Below, piece by piece: positions 1 through 10,206 of a stretch of 64,000 bases of DNA. This stretch comes from Stenotrophomonas aracearum (GTDB lineage Bacteria; Pseudomonadota; Gammaproteobacteria; Xanthomonadales; Xanthomonadaceae). Positions within the stretch are counted from its first letter, which is position 1. Each line of letters begins with the position of its first letter. The stretch is taken from contig NZ_CP115543.1 in assembly GCF_031834615.1 (NCBI RefSeq), positions 4,203,501 to 4,267,500 on the forward strand, written 5' to 3'. The notes beneath the pieces were generated by a model, which worked only from the letters and a program-made list of their open reading frames with translations, had not been told where the DNA came from and searched no databases. Both the position numbers and the translations under genes were made by a program.

Positions 1-305
1 TTGATGATGCGCACGCCGTTGACGGTGCCGGCGATGACGCGCTTCTGCTCGTCCTCGAAGCCGGGAATGCCGATCTGCACGTCCTGGGCCGGTTCGCGCG
101 AGAGCAGCGCGACGCCGTTGTAGGTCTTCTGCCCGGCGAAAACGCTGCGGTAGCCGAGCCCGGCCAGCACCGCGTCGGGGAACTTGTGGTCCTCCATCTT
201 GGTTTCCTGGATCCCGACCACGTCCGGCGCGAACGCCGTGAGCCATTGTTCCAGGTGCGGCAGGCGCACGTTGAGGGAGTTGACGTTCCAGGAGGCGATT
301 TTCAT
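1..305 (-). CDS. xthA: Exodeoxyribonuclease III, 5' part (cut by window edge)
   Basis: This is the N-terminal 101 codons of an AP endonuclease / 3'-5' exonuclease of the ExoIII (EEP) family, which acts in base-excision repair. The protein starts [20 protein letters not shown] and has the metal-binding motif GIQETK with Glu34; Asn7 is also in the position conserved in E. coli ExoIII. The start codon is at 303-305. The rest of the gene, including the catalytic Asp and His residues, lies beyond position 1. ExoIII homologues are about 260 residues, so roughly 60% is missing because of the window edge, not because the gene is broken. Confidence 0.93.
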   Translation of the reverse strand, partial: MKIASWNVNSLNVRLPHLEQWLTAFAPDVVGIQETKMEDHKFPDAVLAGLGYRSVFAGQKTYNGVALLSREPAQDVQIGIPGFEDEQKRVIAGTVNGVRII

Positions 306-348
306 GGGGGCATTCTACCCGGGGGTGGGGGATGGATGCCCGCGGACC

Positions 349-418
349 GTAGTGCCGGCCGCCGGCCGGCTCCGCATGGTGCCGGCATCGGGAGGAGCCG
401 GCCGGCGGCCGGCACTAC
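349..418. repeat. SMAG/REP-type inverted repeat dimer
   Basis: Two GTAG-ended GC-rich stem-loops lie head to head: GTAGTGCCGGCCGCCGG at the left, and its complement ending CCGGCGGCCGGCACTAC at the right. The GTAG tetranucleotide at the ends is the hallmark of Stenotrophomonas SMAG repeats. The pair sits between the divergently placed start of xthA and the end of the aldehyde dehydrogenase gene. Confidence 0.85.
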
Positions 419-435
419 GTCGGTACGTACATTCA

Positions 436-1851
436 TCACCGTACGAGCGCCCTCAACAACCCCGCGATCTTTGAATATGGCGGTTTCAACAGATCACTCG
501 CCGCCCAGCGTGCTTGCCACAGGATCGGCAGCTGCTTGCTCATCGCATCGAACCCGGCCCGCCCGTGGTACGCGCCCATGCCGCTGGGACCCACCCCGCC
601 GAACGGCAGGCCGTTGATCGCGAAATGCAGCAGGGTGTCGTTGACGGTGACGCCACCGGCCACCACCTGGCCGAGCACCTGCTCCACCGCCTCGCGATGA
701 TCGCTGAACACGTACAACGCCAGCGGGCGGTCGCGGGCCTGCACGTCGGCTACCGCTGCGGCCAGGTCCGGGTACGCGCACACCGGCAGGATCGGGCCGA
801 AGATTTCCTCCTGCATCAGGTCCAGGTCCGCCGGCGGGTCGAGCACGATGGTCGGCACGATCAGCCGTTCGCGGCGCGCGCGCTCGGGGTCGACAGTGGC
901 CAGTTCGATCACCGGCACGCCGCGTTCGCGGGCCTGGGCCAGGTAGCCGAGCAGGCGCTGGTACTGGCCCTCGTGGATGATGCGGGTGTAGTCGCTGGCG
1001 TCGCTGAAATCGCCGTAGCGCTCCCGCACCCGGGTCTGCAGCTGCTGCACCAGCTCGCGCTGGCGGCGGCCGTCGATCAGCACGTAATCCGGCGCGATGC
1101 AGGTCTGCCCGGCGTTGAACCACTTGCCGGTGGCGAGGCGCGCGGCGGCCTTGTCCAGCGGGTAGTCGCTGCAGACGATGGCCGGCGACTTGCCGCCCAG
1201 CTCCAGGGTGAGCGGAGTCAGGTGCCGGGCGGCGGCGGCCATGACCTTGCGGCCCACAGCGGTGGAGCCGGTGAACACCAGATGGTCCAGCGGTGAGCCG
1301 GACAGCGCAGCGGCGAGTTCGCCGTCGCCCTGCACCACCGCCACGCGGTCGGCCGGAAATACCGATGCGAGCAGGTCCTGCAGGAACGCGCTGGTGCGCG
1401 GGGTGTGTTCGGACGGCTTGAGGATGACGTGGTTGCCCGCGGCAATCGCGGTGGCCAGCGGAATCAGCGCCAGGTTCACCGGGTAGTTCCACGGCGAGAT
1501 CACCCCGACCACGCCCAGCGGCACCGGCCGGGTCTGCGCGTGCGCCGGCCAGAACCGCCAGCCCACCCCGACCCGGCGCGGCCGCATCCAGCCCCGCAGG
1601 TGGCCGAGCAGGTGGTCGATCTCGTTGAGCACGGTCATGCCGTCTGCGATCAGCGATTCGTGGGTGGAACGGTGCCCGAAGTCGGCGGCGATGGCCTCGG
1701 CCATTTCGGGCAGGCGCGATTTCAGTGCGGCGCGCAGGCGTTGCAGGTCGTTGCGGCGTTGCTCCAGCGAAGGGCGGTGGGCCTGCCAGGCAGTGCGCAG
1801 CGTGTGCAGGATGCTTGGCAGCGCGGTGGGGGCAATGTGGGTGGGATCCAT
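436..1851 (-). CDS. calB: Coniferyl aldehyde dehydrogenase-like NAD(P)-dependent aldehyde dehydrogenase
   Basis: A 471-residue class-3-like aldehyde dehydrogenase that oxidises an aldehyde to its carboxylic acid; the closest familiar family is coniferyl aldehyde dehydrogenase. The general-base Glu217 is in LELGGKSP and the catalytic Cys251 is in FNAGQTCIAP. A GGVGPSGMGAYHG motif near the C-terminus is typical of this group, as is the hydrophobic tail with KPPY. The chosen ATG gives an N-terminus (MDPTHIAPTALPSI) of family-typical length; the frame stays open upstream only through GC bias. No Shine-Dalgarno is visible, but TATATT lies 6 bases before the ATG, so the mRNA may be leaderless. A terminator separates it from the transporter gene upstream. 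The true substrate is not shown by the sequence. Confidence 0.88.
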   Translation of the reverse strand: MDPTHIAPTALPSILHTLRTAWQAHRPSLEQRRNDLQRLRAALKSRLPEMAEAIAADFGHRSTHESLIADGMTVLNEIDHLLGHLRGWMRPRRVGVGWRFWPAHAQTRPVPLGVVGVISPWNYPVNLALIPLATAIAAGNHVILKPSEHTPRTSAFLQDLLASVFPADRVAVVQGDGELAAALSGSPLDHLVFTGSTAVGRKVMAAAARHLTPLTLELGGKSPAIVCSDYPLDKAAARLATGKWFNAGQTCIAPDYVLIDGRRQRELVQQLQTRVRERYGDFSDASDYTRIIHEGQYQRLLGYLAQARERGVPVIELATVDPERARRERLIVPTIVLDPPADLDLMQEEIFGPILPVCAYPDLAAAVADVQARDRPLALYVFSDHREAVEQVLGQVVAGGVTVNDTLLHFAINGLPFGGVGPSGMGAYHGRAGFDAMSKQLPILWQARWAASDLLKPPYSKIAGLLRALVR

Positions 1852-1857
1852 GGCTGG

Positions 1858-1863
1858 AATATA
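1858..1863 (-). promoter_or_regulatory. Candidate -10 box of calB
   Basis: On the minus strand TATATT ends 6 bases before the calB ATG, which would place the transcription start on the A of the start codon. No convincing -35 hexamer is present. The call is positional and tentative. Confidence 0.35.
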
Positions 1864-1880
1864 GCAATGGTTCCGTAACG

Positions 1881-1910
1881 AAAAGGGGCCGTGGCAAACG
1901 CCACGGCCCC
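1881..1910 (-). terminator. Rho-independent terminator after the MHS transporter gene
   Basis: Read on the minus strand, an 11-bp GC stem (GGGGCCGTGGC / GCCACGGCCCC) with a 4-base loop is followed by TTTT. It lies just downstream of the transporter stop codon at 1935 and upstream of calB, so the two genes are probably separate transcripts. Confidence 0.85.
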
Positions 1911-1934
1911 TCGGTCCATCAATGCCCATGGAAC

Positions 1935-3590
1935 TTATTTGGTGATATCCACACCCTTGGTTTCGCGCAGGAACAACCCGCCCACCACAACCGTCATCAG
2001 CGCGATGATGATCGGGTACCACAGGCCGTAATACAGGTTGCCGGTACCGGCCACCAGCGCGAACGAGATCGCCGGCAGGAAGCCACCGAACCAGCCGTTG
2101 CCGATGTGGTACGGCAGCGACATCGAGGTGTAGCGGATGCGGGTCGGGAACAGCTCGACCAGGTAGGCCGCGATCGGGCCATAGACCATGGTGACGTACA
2201 GCACCAGCAGCCACAGCATGAACACCGTGCCGGCGATGTTGATGCGGGCGTTGTCGGCCTTCGCCGGATAACCCGCCGCGGTCAATGCACCCTTCAACTC
2301 ACTACCGAACGCATCACCCTTGGCCTTGAGCTCGTCCTTGGTCAGCCCGGCCGCTTCGAACGAGGTCACCTGGGTGTTGCCCACGCTCACCATCGCCAGC
2401 GAACCGGCGGCGGCAGGCTGCACGTCATACGGCACGCCGGCCTTGGTCAGCGCGGCAGTGGCCACGTCGCAGGAGCTGGTGAACTTGCGCAGGCCGACCG
2501 GATCGAACTGGAACGAGCAGGTGTTCGGGTCGGCGATGACCAGCGCCGGCGAACCGCTGCGGGCTTCTTCGATGCCCGGGTTGGCGAAGTGGGTCAGGCC
2601 CTTGAAGATCGGGATGTAGGTCACCGCCGCCAGCAGGCAGCCGGCCAGGATGATCTTCTTGCGGCCGATACGGTCCGACAGCCAGCCGAAGAAGATGAAG
2701 AACGGCGTGCCCAGGGCCAGCGCCGCGGCGATCAGCAGGTAGGAGGTGGTGGCGTCGACCTTGAGCATGCTGCTCAGGAAGAACAGCGCGTAGAACTGGC
2801 CGCCGTACCACACCACGGCCTGGCCGGCCGCGGCACCGAGCAGCACCAGCAGCATCAGCTTGAGGTTGCCGCCCTTCAGGCTGTCGCGGAACGGGGTCTT
2901 GGAGCCCTTGCCTTCGGCCTTCATCTGCTGGAACAGGGGCGACTCGCTCAGCTGCAGGCGGATCCACACCGAAATGCCCAGCAGGATGATCGAGACCAGG
3001 AACGGGATGCGCCAGCCCCAGGCTTCAAAGGCTTCGTTGCCCAGGAAGTAACGGCAGGCCAGGATGATCAGCAGCGACATGAACAGGCCGAGCGTGGCGG
3101 TGCACTGGATGAAGCTGGTGTACAGGCCACGCTTGTCTTCCGGTGCATGTTCGGCCACGTAGGTGGCCGCGCCACCGTACTCGCCGCCCATCGCCAGGCC
3201 CTGGGCCAGGCGCAGCACGATCAGGATCACCGGGGCGGCGAAGCCGATCGAGGCGTAGTTGGGCAGCACGCCGACCAGGAAGGTCGAGATGCCCATGATC
3301 AGGATCGTGACCAGGAAGGTGTACTTGCGGCCGATGCGGTCGCCGAGGCTGCCGAAGAAGGCCGCGCCGAACGGGCGCACGAAGAAGCCGGCGGCGAAGG
3401 CCAGCAGGGCGAAGATCATGCCCGTGGTTTCGTTGACCCCGCTGAAGAACTGCTTGGCGATGATCGCCGCCAGCGAGCCGTACAGGAAGAAGTCATACCA
3501 TTCGAAAACGGTACCCAGGCTGGACGCGAAGATGACCTTCTTGTGGCCCTTGGTGAGCTCTGCCTTTGCAGGCAATGGTGTGGTGGACAT
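1935..3590 (-). CDS. MFS transporter, metabolite:H+ symporter (MHS) family
   Basis: A 551-residue inner-membrane carrier with 12 predicted segments. The MHS signatures are FEWYDFFLYGSLA at residues ~29-41, the loop 2-3 motif GDRIGRK, and RLAQGLAMGGEYGGAATYVAE. A second SDRIGRKK follows TM8. MHS carriers import organic acids and zwitterions with protons. It is about 100 residues longer than usual because of a hydrophilic insert (~328-447) between TM9 and TM10, predicted periplasmic and holding Cys358 and Cys374. It lies 63 bp after the DcaP-like porin gene on the same strand and is probably co-transcribed with it. The acs gene is divergent, so uptake of acetate or another short-chain acid is a reasonable guess; the substrate is not proven. 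Confidence 0.9.
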   Translation of the reverse strand: MSTTPLPAKAELTKGHKKVIFASSLGTVFEWYDFFLYGSLAAIIAKQFFSGVNETTGMIFALLAFAAGFFVRPFGAAFFGSLGDRIGRKYTFLVTILIMGISTFLVGVLPNYASIGFAAPVILIVLRLAQGLAMGGEYGGAATYVAEHAPEDKRGLYTSFIQCTATLGLFMSLLIILACRYFLGNEAFEAWGWRIPFLVSIILLGISVWIRLQLSESPLFQQMKAEGKGSKTPFRDSLKGGNLKLMLLVLLGAAAGQAVVWYGGQFYALFFLSSMLKVDATTSYLLIAAALALGTPFFIFFGWLSDRIGRKKIILAGCLLAAVTYIPIFKGLTHFANPGIEEARSGSPALVIADPNTCSFQFDPVGLRKFTSSCDVATAALTKAGVPYDVQPAAAGSLAMVSVGNTQVTSFEAAGLTKDELKAKGDAFGSELKGALTAAGYPAKADNARINIAGTVFMLWLLVLYVTMVYGPIAAYLVELFPTRIRYTSMSLPYHIGNGWFGGFLPAISFALVAGTGNLYYGLWYPIIIALMTVVVGGLFLRETKGVDITK

Positions 3591-3653
3591 GGGACGCTTC
3601 CCCTCCGAAGCAATCGTGGATGTCGCCGGCCCGTGGACCGGCGTTCGTTGTGT

Positions 3654-5081
3654 TTAGAAGCTGTATTTCGTGGTGAACTGCACGCGGTTGATGTCGCCCT
3701 TGCGACCGTCTTCGATCTCGCGCACGCCGTACATGTACTCCGCACCGATATCGACCTTGGGCATCGGTGTGTAGAAGATGTTGCCGCGGATGCTCTGCAC
3801 GCTCTTGGTGACCAGGGGGCCGAGCACGCTGTCGTTGTCGTAATCGCTGCGCGCATAGATCAGGTTGGTGCGCAGCTTCGGGGTGAAGGCGTGGCGCCAG
3901 CCGACATAGCCGGCCAGCACCCCGGTCGGGTTGAGTTCGTCGCGGGCCACGTCGTAGGCCGTGTCGGCGGTGACGCCCAGGCCCACGTAGCGGGCAATGC
4001 CTTCGCCGCCGCTGATCTGGTAATGCAGGGTGTCGCTGTCAGCCATCACCCACTTGCCGCCCAGGGTCAGGCCGCCGCCGATCTTGTCGGCGTCGGCGCC
4101 GGTGGCCTGGTTGTCCACCTTCAGCTGACGCACGATGCCGCCCACGCCGAAGGTGCCCCAGTCGCCCTTCCAGCCGTAACGCAGGGTCAGGTCCGGCAGG
4201 GAGCCGCGGTCGCTGTTGCTGGCGGCATTGGTCCACGCCCCGGTGACCGGGTTGCGGGTACCGGTGAGCACGGTGGTTTCCGGGTTTTCCAGCGCGACGC
4301 TGAAGCCGCCCTGGGTGTAGCGCACCTGCGTCTGGCGGACGAACAGCACGCCGTCGGTGGGACCGACGAAGTCGGCCGCTTCCGGCAGCGAGGCCGCGTC
4401 CATGAAGTTCGACCAGGTCTGGCCGGCCAGCCAGTTGTTCCAGTACATGTAGGCATGGCGCAGGGTGACGCCGTAGGTATTGGTGGCGGTCTGGTTGCCC
4501 AGCGAGTTGCCGAAGAAGTCCATCTCGAAGAACGCACCGGACTTGTTGCCCTTGTCCGAGACGTTGTCGATGCCCAGGTTGAAGCGCGAGAACTTGGCGT
4601 GGGCGTTGAAGTCCACGTCCGACTTCTCGCCGCTGCCGCCGGCACCGGCCACCGGGGTCTGGCCCGGCAGGTACAGCGCACGACCGGTGGCGTCGTCGGC
4701 GAGCTGGCCGTCGCCGGTCTGGGTGAGCAGGAAGTCGGCCTTGATGAAGCCGCCGATCTTGACCGTGGTGCCCGGCGCGGCGCCCGGGGTGATGGTGGTG
4801 ACCTGGATCGGCTGCTTGCCGGCCGGCACGGTGGCCACGGCGGGCTGCTGTGCCTGCACGGCCTTCACTGCCGTGACGTCGGTCTGGGCCTGGCTGATCT
4901 GGCCCTGTTGCTGCTGGGTGGTGGACAGCAGCAGCTGCACCTGGCGTTCCAGTTCGGCGACGCGGGCTTCCAGCTGCTTCTCTTTGGCGGTCTCGGCAAA
5001 CGCCATGCCAGGGGCCACCAGCGCGACCAGCAAACAGGTCGCCAGCGGCTTGCGCATGGTCTTCAACATACGGGTGCTCAT
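3654..5081 (-). CDS. DcaP-like trimeric outer-membrane porin
   Basis: A 475-residue porin. The signal peptide ends ...LVALVAPGMAFA at about residue 29. It is followed by a short coiled coil (KEKQLEARVAELERQVQLLL and a Gln-rich stretch) and then an alternating beta-barrel ending ...FTTKYSF, with the C-terminal Phe used by the BAM machinery. DcaP of Acinetobacter forms trimers and passes dicarboxylic and aromatic acids. The ATG at 5081 follows a GAGAGGG ribosome site; the frame upstream is open but lacks a signal peptide. It is first in a likely two-gene unit with the MHS transporter, giving outer- and inner-membrane steps for one acid. Its promoter region is shared with divergent acs. Confidence 0.88.
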   Translation of the reverse strand: MSTRMLKTMRKPLATCLLVALVAPGMAFAETAKEKQLEARVAELERQVQLLLSTTQQQQGQISQAQTDVTAVKAVQAQQPAVATVPAGKQPIQVTTITPGAAPGTTVKIGGFIKADFLLTQTGDGQLADDATGRALYLPGQTPVAGAGGSGEKSDVDFNAHAKFSRFNLGIDNVSDKGNKSGAFFEMDFFGNSLGNQTATNTYGVTLRHAYMYWNNWLAGQTWSNFMDAASLPEAADFVGPTDGVLFVRQTQVRYTQGGFSVALENPETTVLTGTRNPVTGAWTNAASNSDRGSLPDLTLRYGWKGDWGTFGVGGIVRQLKVDNQATGADADKIGGGLTLGGKWVMADSDTLHYQISGGEGIARYVGLGVTADTAYDVARDELNPTGVLAGYVGWRHAFTPKLRTNLIYARSDYDNDSVLGPLVTKSVQSIRGNIFYTPMPKVDIGAEYMYGVREIEDGRKGDINRVQFTTKYSF

Positions 5082-5329
5082 GTTGCCCTCTCTCCCGGGT
5101 GGCAAGGTGATCGCCGCGTGTGGGGTCACGGTCGAGCCGAGCGTGCGGCCGGCTGACGCACCCCGGCTATTGGCAATTGGTAGTAGGTATGGACATATCC
5201 CCGGGTCCGTTCGACCAAGGTCTAACCGTGCCGATACCGCGCGACCGGGTGGATGCGGCACACTGAGCGGGAACAATCGCGGGTTATGCTGCGATCGCAC
5301 AACCCAGTCCTAGTGCAAGTGAGGGTGCC
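5082..5329. promoter_or_regulatory. Divergent control region between dcaP-like porin and acs
   Basis: This 248-bp gap holds the start signals of both genes. For acs, a TATGCT box lies at 5285-5290 with no good -35, as expected for an activated promoter. GGTAGTAGGTA at 5179-5189 (TACCTACTACC on the other strand) lies near the middle and is a candidate regulator site. A GAGGG ribosome site precedes the acs ATG. Assignment of any motif to CrbR is a guess. Confidence 0.45.
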
Positions 5330-7273
<1,944 letters not shown>

Positions 7274-7291
7274 TTGGAGTTCGCATCCCCC

Positions 7292-7957
7292 ATGCCTACC
7301 CTGCTGATCGCCGACGACCACCCGCTGTTCCGCGAAGCCCTGCGCGGTGCGGTGCAGCGGGTGATGCCGGGCGTGCAGCTGTTCGAAGCCGACAGCGTGG
7401 AAGCGCTGTACCAGCTGGCCGAACAGCATGCCGACGCCGACCTGGTGCTGATGGACCTCAACATGCCCGGCGCGCAGGGCTTCAACGCGCTGGTGCACAT
7501 GCGGGCGCTGCATCCGCAGTTGCCGGTGGTGGTGGTGTCCGCGCGCGAGGAGCCAACGGTGATGCGGCGGGCGCTGGACCACGGTGCGTTCGGCTTCATT
7601 CCGAAGTCTGCCGACTCGGACACGATCGGCCATGCGCTGGGCGCGATCCTGGACGGCGAGACCTGGGCCCCGCCGGAGGCGCACAACGTGCCGCAGACCG
7701 GGCGCGAGGAGCGTGAGGTCGGGCAGCGCTTGCGCGAGCTCACCCCGCAGCAGTTCCGGGTGCTGCAGATGCTGGGCGCGGGGCGCTTGAACAAGCAGAT
7801 CGCGTACGACCTCAATGTGTCCGAGGCGACGATCAAGGCGCATGTGACCGCGATCCTGCGCAAGCTGGGCGTGACCAACCGCACCCAGGCGGTGCTGATG
7901 GCGGGGAAGCTGACGCTCGATGATGAGCCGTTGGTGTTGCCGCCTGAGGAAGATTGA
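7292..7957 (+). CDS. crbR: LuxR-type response regulator, CrbR (AgmR/ErdR) type
   Basis: A 221-residue regulator. The receiver domain (1-120) has the acidic pair DD in LLIADDHPLF, the phospho-acceptor Asp55 in LVLMDLNMPG and the conserved Lys in FIPKSADS. A LuxR/NarL helix-turn-helix follows (~148-205: LTPQQFRVLQMLGAG, NKQIAYDLNVSEATIKAHV). CrbR and its homologues activate acs in Vibrio and Pseudomonas on signals from the SSS-domain kinase CrbS. Here the gene lies directly behind acs, and a CrbS-like kinase lies 2.2 kb downstream. The ATG at 7292 is preferred to the upstream TTG because MPTLLIADDHPLF is the family N-terminus; GGAG lies 12 bases before it. Confidence 0.87.
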   Translation: MPTLLIADDHPLFREALRGAVQRVMPGVQLFEADSVEALYQLAEQHADADLVLMDLNMPGAQGFNALVHMRALHPQLPVVVVSAREEPTVMRRALDHGAFGFIPKSADSDTIGHALGAILDGETWAPPEAHNVPQTGREEREVGQRLRELTPQQFRVLQMLGAGRLNKQIAYDLNVSEATIKAHVTAILRKLGVTNRTQAVLMAGKLTLDDEPLVLPPEED

Positions 7958-7971
7958 TTCGGGATATGCGT

Positions 7972-8053
7972 GGAGCCGGCCGGCGGCCGGCACTACCGGT
8001 TGCCGGGCAGAGCCCGGCACTACGCCGGTAGAGCGGGGCTCTGCCCCGCTGCC
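7972..8053. repeat. Array of three SMAG/REP-type stem-loops
   Basis: Three GC-rich hairpins in a row share GTAG/CTAC ends: GGAGCCGGCC...GGCACTAC (7972-7996), GGTTGCCGGG...GGCACTAC (7998-8023), and GGTAGAGCGG...CCGCTGCC (8027-8053). They fill the gap after crbR and may end or stabilise its transcript. Confidence 0.82.
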
Positions 8054-8149
8054 GTTCGCGCGGTCCATGGCCGCCGTTATAGCCACAGCTATAAAATCCA
8101 GCACTCCCTGCGCAATTCGCCCATTCCGGGGTAATCCGCGTTCGCGGTG

Positions 8150-8275
8150 CTAAGCTTCGCGTCCCCTTGGGGAGTAGCCGGTTTCCCGCTGAAGGAAACG
8201 CCCGCATCAACATACTCGGCCAGTGCGCCGTGGTGCGGGCAGCCATCATGGTTGGCGAGACCAGCGGTCCGCGTG
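8150..8275 (+). promoter_or_regulatory. yybP-ykoY manganese riboswitch (aptamer) upstream of mntP
   Basis: The conserved blocks of the Mn2+-sensing yybP-ykoY aptamer are present in order: CCTTGGGGAGTAGCC at 8165-8179, CATCAACATACTCGGCC at 8205-8221, and GGTTGGCGAGACCAGCGG at 8250-8267. This closely follows the form seen in Xanthomonas. It is followed by a GC-rich stretch (8281-8330) that can act as the expression platform, 66 bp before the mntP start. Such riboswitches turn on Mn2+ export when Mn2+ is high. The exact ends and the switching mode are not determined here. Confidence 0.9.
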
Positions 8276-8341
8276 CGCAACGACAGGTTGGGCGCGAACG
8301 CGGGCCGTTGCCCGTCTTTGCCCGACCTGCTCGTGTCCCTG

Positions 8342-8920
8342 ATGTCTCCCATTTCGATGTTGTTGATTGGCTTTGCCATGTCCACCGATGCCTTCGCGGC
8401 GGCGGTCGGCAAAGGTGCGGCCATGCGGAAGCCGCGCTTTCCCGATGCCCTGCGCGCGGGCCTGATCTTTGGCGTGATCGAGGCGATCACCCCGGTGATC
8501 GGCTGGCTGCTGGGCCGTGCCGCGTCCTCCTACGTGGAAGCGTTCGACCACTGGATTGCCTTCGTGCTGCTCGGCGCGCTGGGTGTGCACATGATCATCA
8601 ACGGCGTGAAGCCGGATGCGGAAGAAGCCGACGAGGACGGGGACAAGCACCGCGGGTTCTGGCACCTGGCCGTGACCGGTTTCGCCACCAGCATCGACGC
8701 GATGGCGGTGGGCGTGGGCCTGGCCTTCCTGGACGTGCATATCGGCGTGATGGCGGCGGTGATCGGCCTGTGCACGCTGGTGATGGTGACCACCGGCATC
8801 ATGCTGGGCCGCGTGCTGGGCAGCATGATCGGCAAGCGTGCGGAGATCGCCGGTGGCGTGATTTTGATCCTGGTCGGCAGTGCGATTCTGTATGAGCACC
8901 TTAGTGGCGCCGTGGGTTGA
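8342..8920 (+). CDS. mntP: Manganese efflux pump MntP
   Basis: A 192-residue inner-membrane protein with six predicted segments that exports Mn2+. The two family repeats each carry the charged transport motif: [12 protein letters not shown] near residue 15 and [11 protein letters not shown] near 120. The middle cytoplasmic loop is acidic ([10 protein letters not shown]). The frame is open far upstream, but that stretch is the riboswitch; the ATG at 8342 gives the normal MntP length, with [14 protein letters not shown] as N-terminus. Expression is expected to be turned on by Mn2+ through the upstream aptamer. The gene has no functional link to its acetate-regulator neighbours. Confidence 0.95.
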   Translation: MSPISMLLIGFAMSTDAFAAAVGKGAAMRKPRFPDALRAGLIFGVIEAITPVIGWLLGRAASSYVEAFDHWIAFVLLGALGVHMIINGVKPDAEEADEDGDKHRGFWHLAVTGFATSIDAMAVGVGLAFLDVHIGVMAAVIGLCTLVMVTTGIMLGRVLGSMIGKRAEIAGGVILILVGSAILYEHLSGAVG

Positions 8921-8924
8921 CGAG

Positions 8925-9016
8925 GTTGCCGGCCAGCGGCCGGCACTACAGCACCCGGGCGCTCCGACCATCGCCACGGTCCCCGGACACTGTAGTGCCC
9001 GCCGCTGGCGGGCAAC
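8925..9016. repeat. SMAG/REP-type inverted repeat dimer
   Basis: GTTGCCGGCCAGCGGCCGG...CTAC (8925-8949) and GTAGTGCCCGCCGCTGGC...AAC (8992-9016) form a facing pair of GTAG-ended hairpins. They lie between the convergent ends of mntP and the 382-codon gene and may serve as a two-way transcription stop. Confidence 0.82.
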
Positions 9017-9018
9017 CC

Positions 9019-10167
9019 CTACGACCTCGGCCGGTGGTAATCAACGATGTCGACAAGCTCGTAACCGTGAGGCGTCTTCAGGTGCAGCAGGCGCCAGGCG
9101 TTTCGCCCCGGACTTTGCCGGCCCTCCCAATGAATGTCGTCGGCTTGATACAGCACGCCCTGGTAGCGCACCGTGTGACCACAGGGCCGGTTCGCTGCCA
9201 GATCCTCTTCGATCCGGTTCAATTCGCGCCAGGTGCGGCTGTCCGGCGCCACGCCCGCAAGTTTCTCGCGCAGCAACGCGCTGCGGAATACGTTTTCCCG
9301 AACAGTGGCCGACGCCACCAGGTCGGGCACCGGTGGGCGGGCTTCCCCTGAAGCAACGCGGCGCCGTGTATGCCGCCGGTTGGTCACGCTGACCAGCGCA
9401 CTCGGCTCCAGCGTCTCCAGCGTTTCACCGGGCGACGCATGCACCGAGTGCACACGCATTTCCCCCTCGCATTCCTCGGTGGAGAACGCGCGGGCATTGC
9501 GCAGCGCGGTGTTGGCCAGGTCCACGCGCAGGTAGGGGCAATGCAGCTGGCGCAGTACGGTGCCGGCCGGCACGCCGTCCTGGTTCAGCCCGTCCGCGAT
9601 GGTCCCCCGTTGCTCATTGCTGCCCGCTACCAGATAACAGGCGCTGGAACTGAGCTTGCTAAGCAGCATGATCGTGGGGTAGCGGAGGTGGGTCAGGTAG
9701 AAGTGACGGATGACGCCGCGCATCAGGGGATTCGGCGGCATGCCACGGCTGCTGCAGTAGCTGTCGAACTGGCGGGTCATCCGGTTGACGTCGCCTTCGA
9801 TCTCCCCGGCCAGCACCTTGAGCGCATCCAGGTCGTTCACGCTGGTACCGCGATCGCGCAGCGCCTGTCGGACAGCCGGGTAGTCGACCAGCGCCAGCTC
9901 ATGCTCCTGCAGCGGCGTCAGGGTTCTGTCCGGGTCCAGGAAGCGCTGCACATTGGTCCAGCCGATACCCATCCATCCGCCGATGAGTGCATCGGGAACC
10001 ACATTGCTGCAGCCGCGAAAGGCCAGCGAGAAGGCCGCGCCGACCGCAGCGCCCACGAGGGACCCCAGCGGGATCGCGCCGTGCGAATGCAGCGGCGTCG
10101 CAAGAATGGAGCGCAATGAGGGAATCGGCACGAAGGCTCCGCAGCGTGAAGGTGGGCCGAGCAGCAT
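9019..10167 (-). CDS. Hypothetical protein, 382 codons, unknown family
   Basis: I do not recognise this protein. It has one hydrophobic Gly/Ala-rich stretch near the N-terminus (~30-70, GSLVGAAVGAAFSLAF) that could be one or two membrane segments, then a soluble part rich in Arg and charged residues. It ends in a domain with VRYQGVLYQADDIHW and GYELVDIVDYH. No catalytic motif or export signal is clear. The ATG at 10167 has no ribosome site; a GTG at 10131 follows GGAG by 5 bases and gives MPIPSLRSILATPL, so it is a strong alternative start. It sits between mntP and crbS, where relatives keep crbS nearer to acs-crbR, so it may be an accessory insertion. The regular codon pattern supports it as real. 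Confidence 0.6.
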   Translation of the reverse strand: MLLGPPSRCGAFVPIPSLRSILATPLHSHGAIPLGSLVGAAVGAAFSLAFRGCSNVVPDALIGGWMGIGWTNVQRFLDPDRTLTPLQEHELALVDYPAVRQALRDRGTSVNDLDALKVLAGEIEGDVNRMTRQFDSYCSSRGMPPNPLMRGVIRHFYLTHLRYPTIMLLSKLSSSACYLVAGSNEQRGTIADGLNQDGVPAGTVLRQLHCPYLRVDLANTALRNARAFSTEECEGEMRVHSVHASPGETLETLEPSALVSVTNRRHTRRRVASGEARPPVPDLVASATVRENVFRSALLREKLAGVAPDSRTWRELNRIEEDLAANRPCGHTVRYQGVLYQADDIHWEGRQSPGRNAWRLLHLKTPHGYELVDIVDYHRPRS

Positions 10168-10206
10168 AGACAGCAGGACAGCGCGGCAGCGCCGCGCCTG
10201 TCGGTT

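Noticed and set aside
1852-2214. N-terminal extension of calB up to 2214
   Set aside because: It would cross the terminator and the end of the transporter gene, and family members start near MDPTH.
1725-5156. 1143-codon plus-strand frame opposite the transporter and porin
   Set aside because: Antisense shadow of two recognised genes with family motifs and proper starts.
7274-7291. TTG start of crbR at 7274
   Set aside because: The ATG at 7292 gives the family N-terminus and has a usable ribosome site.
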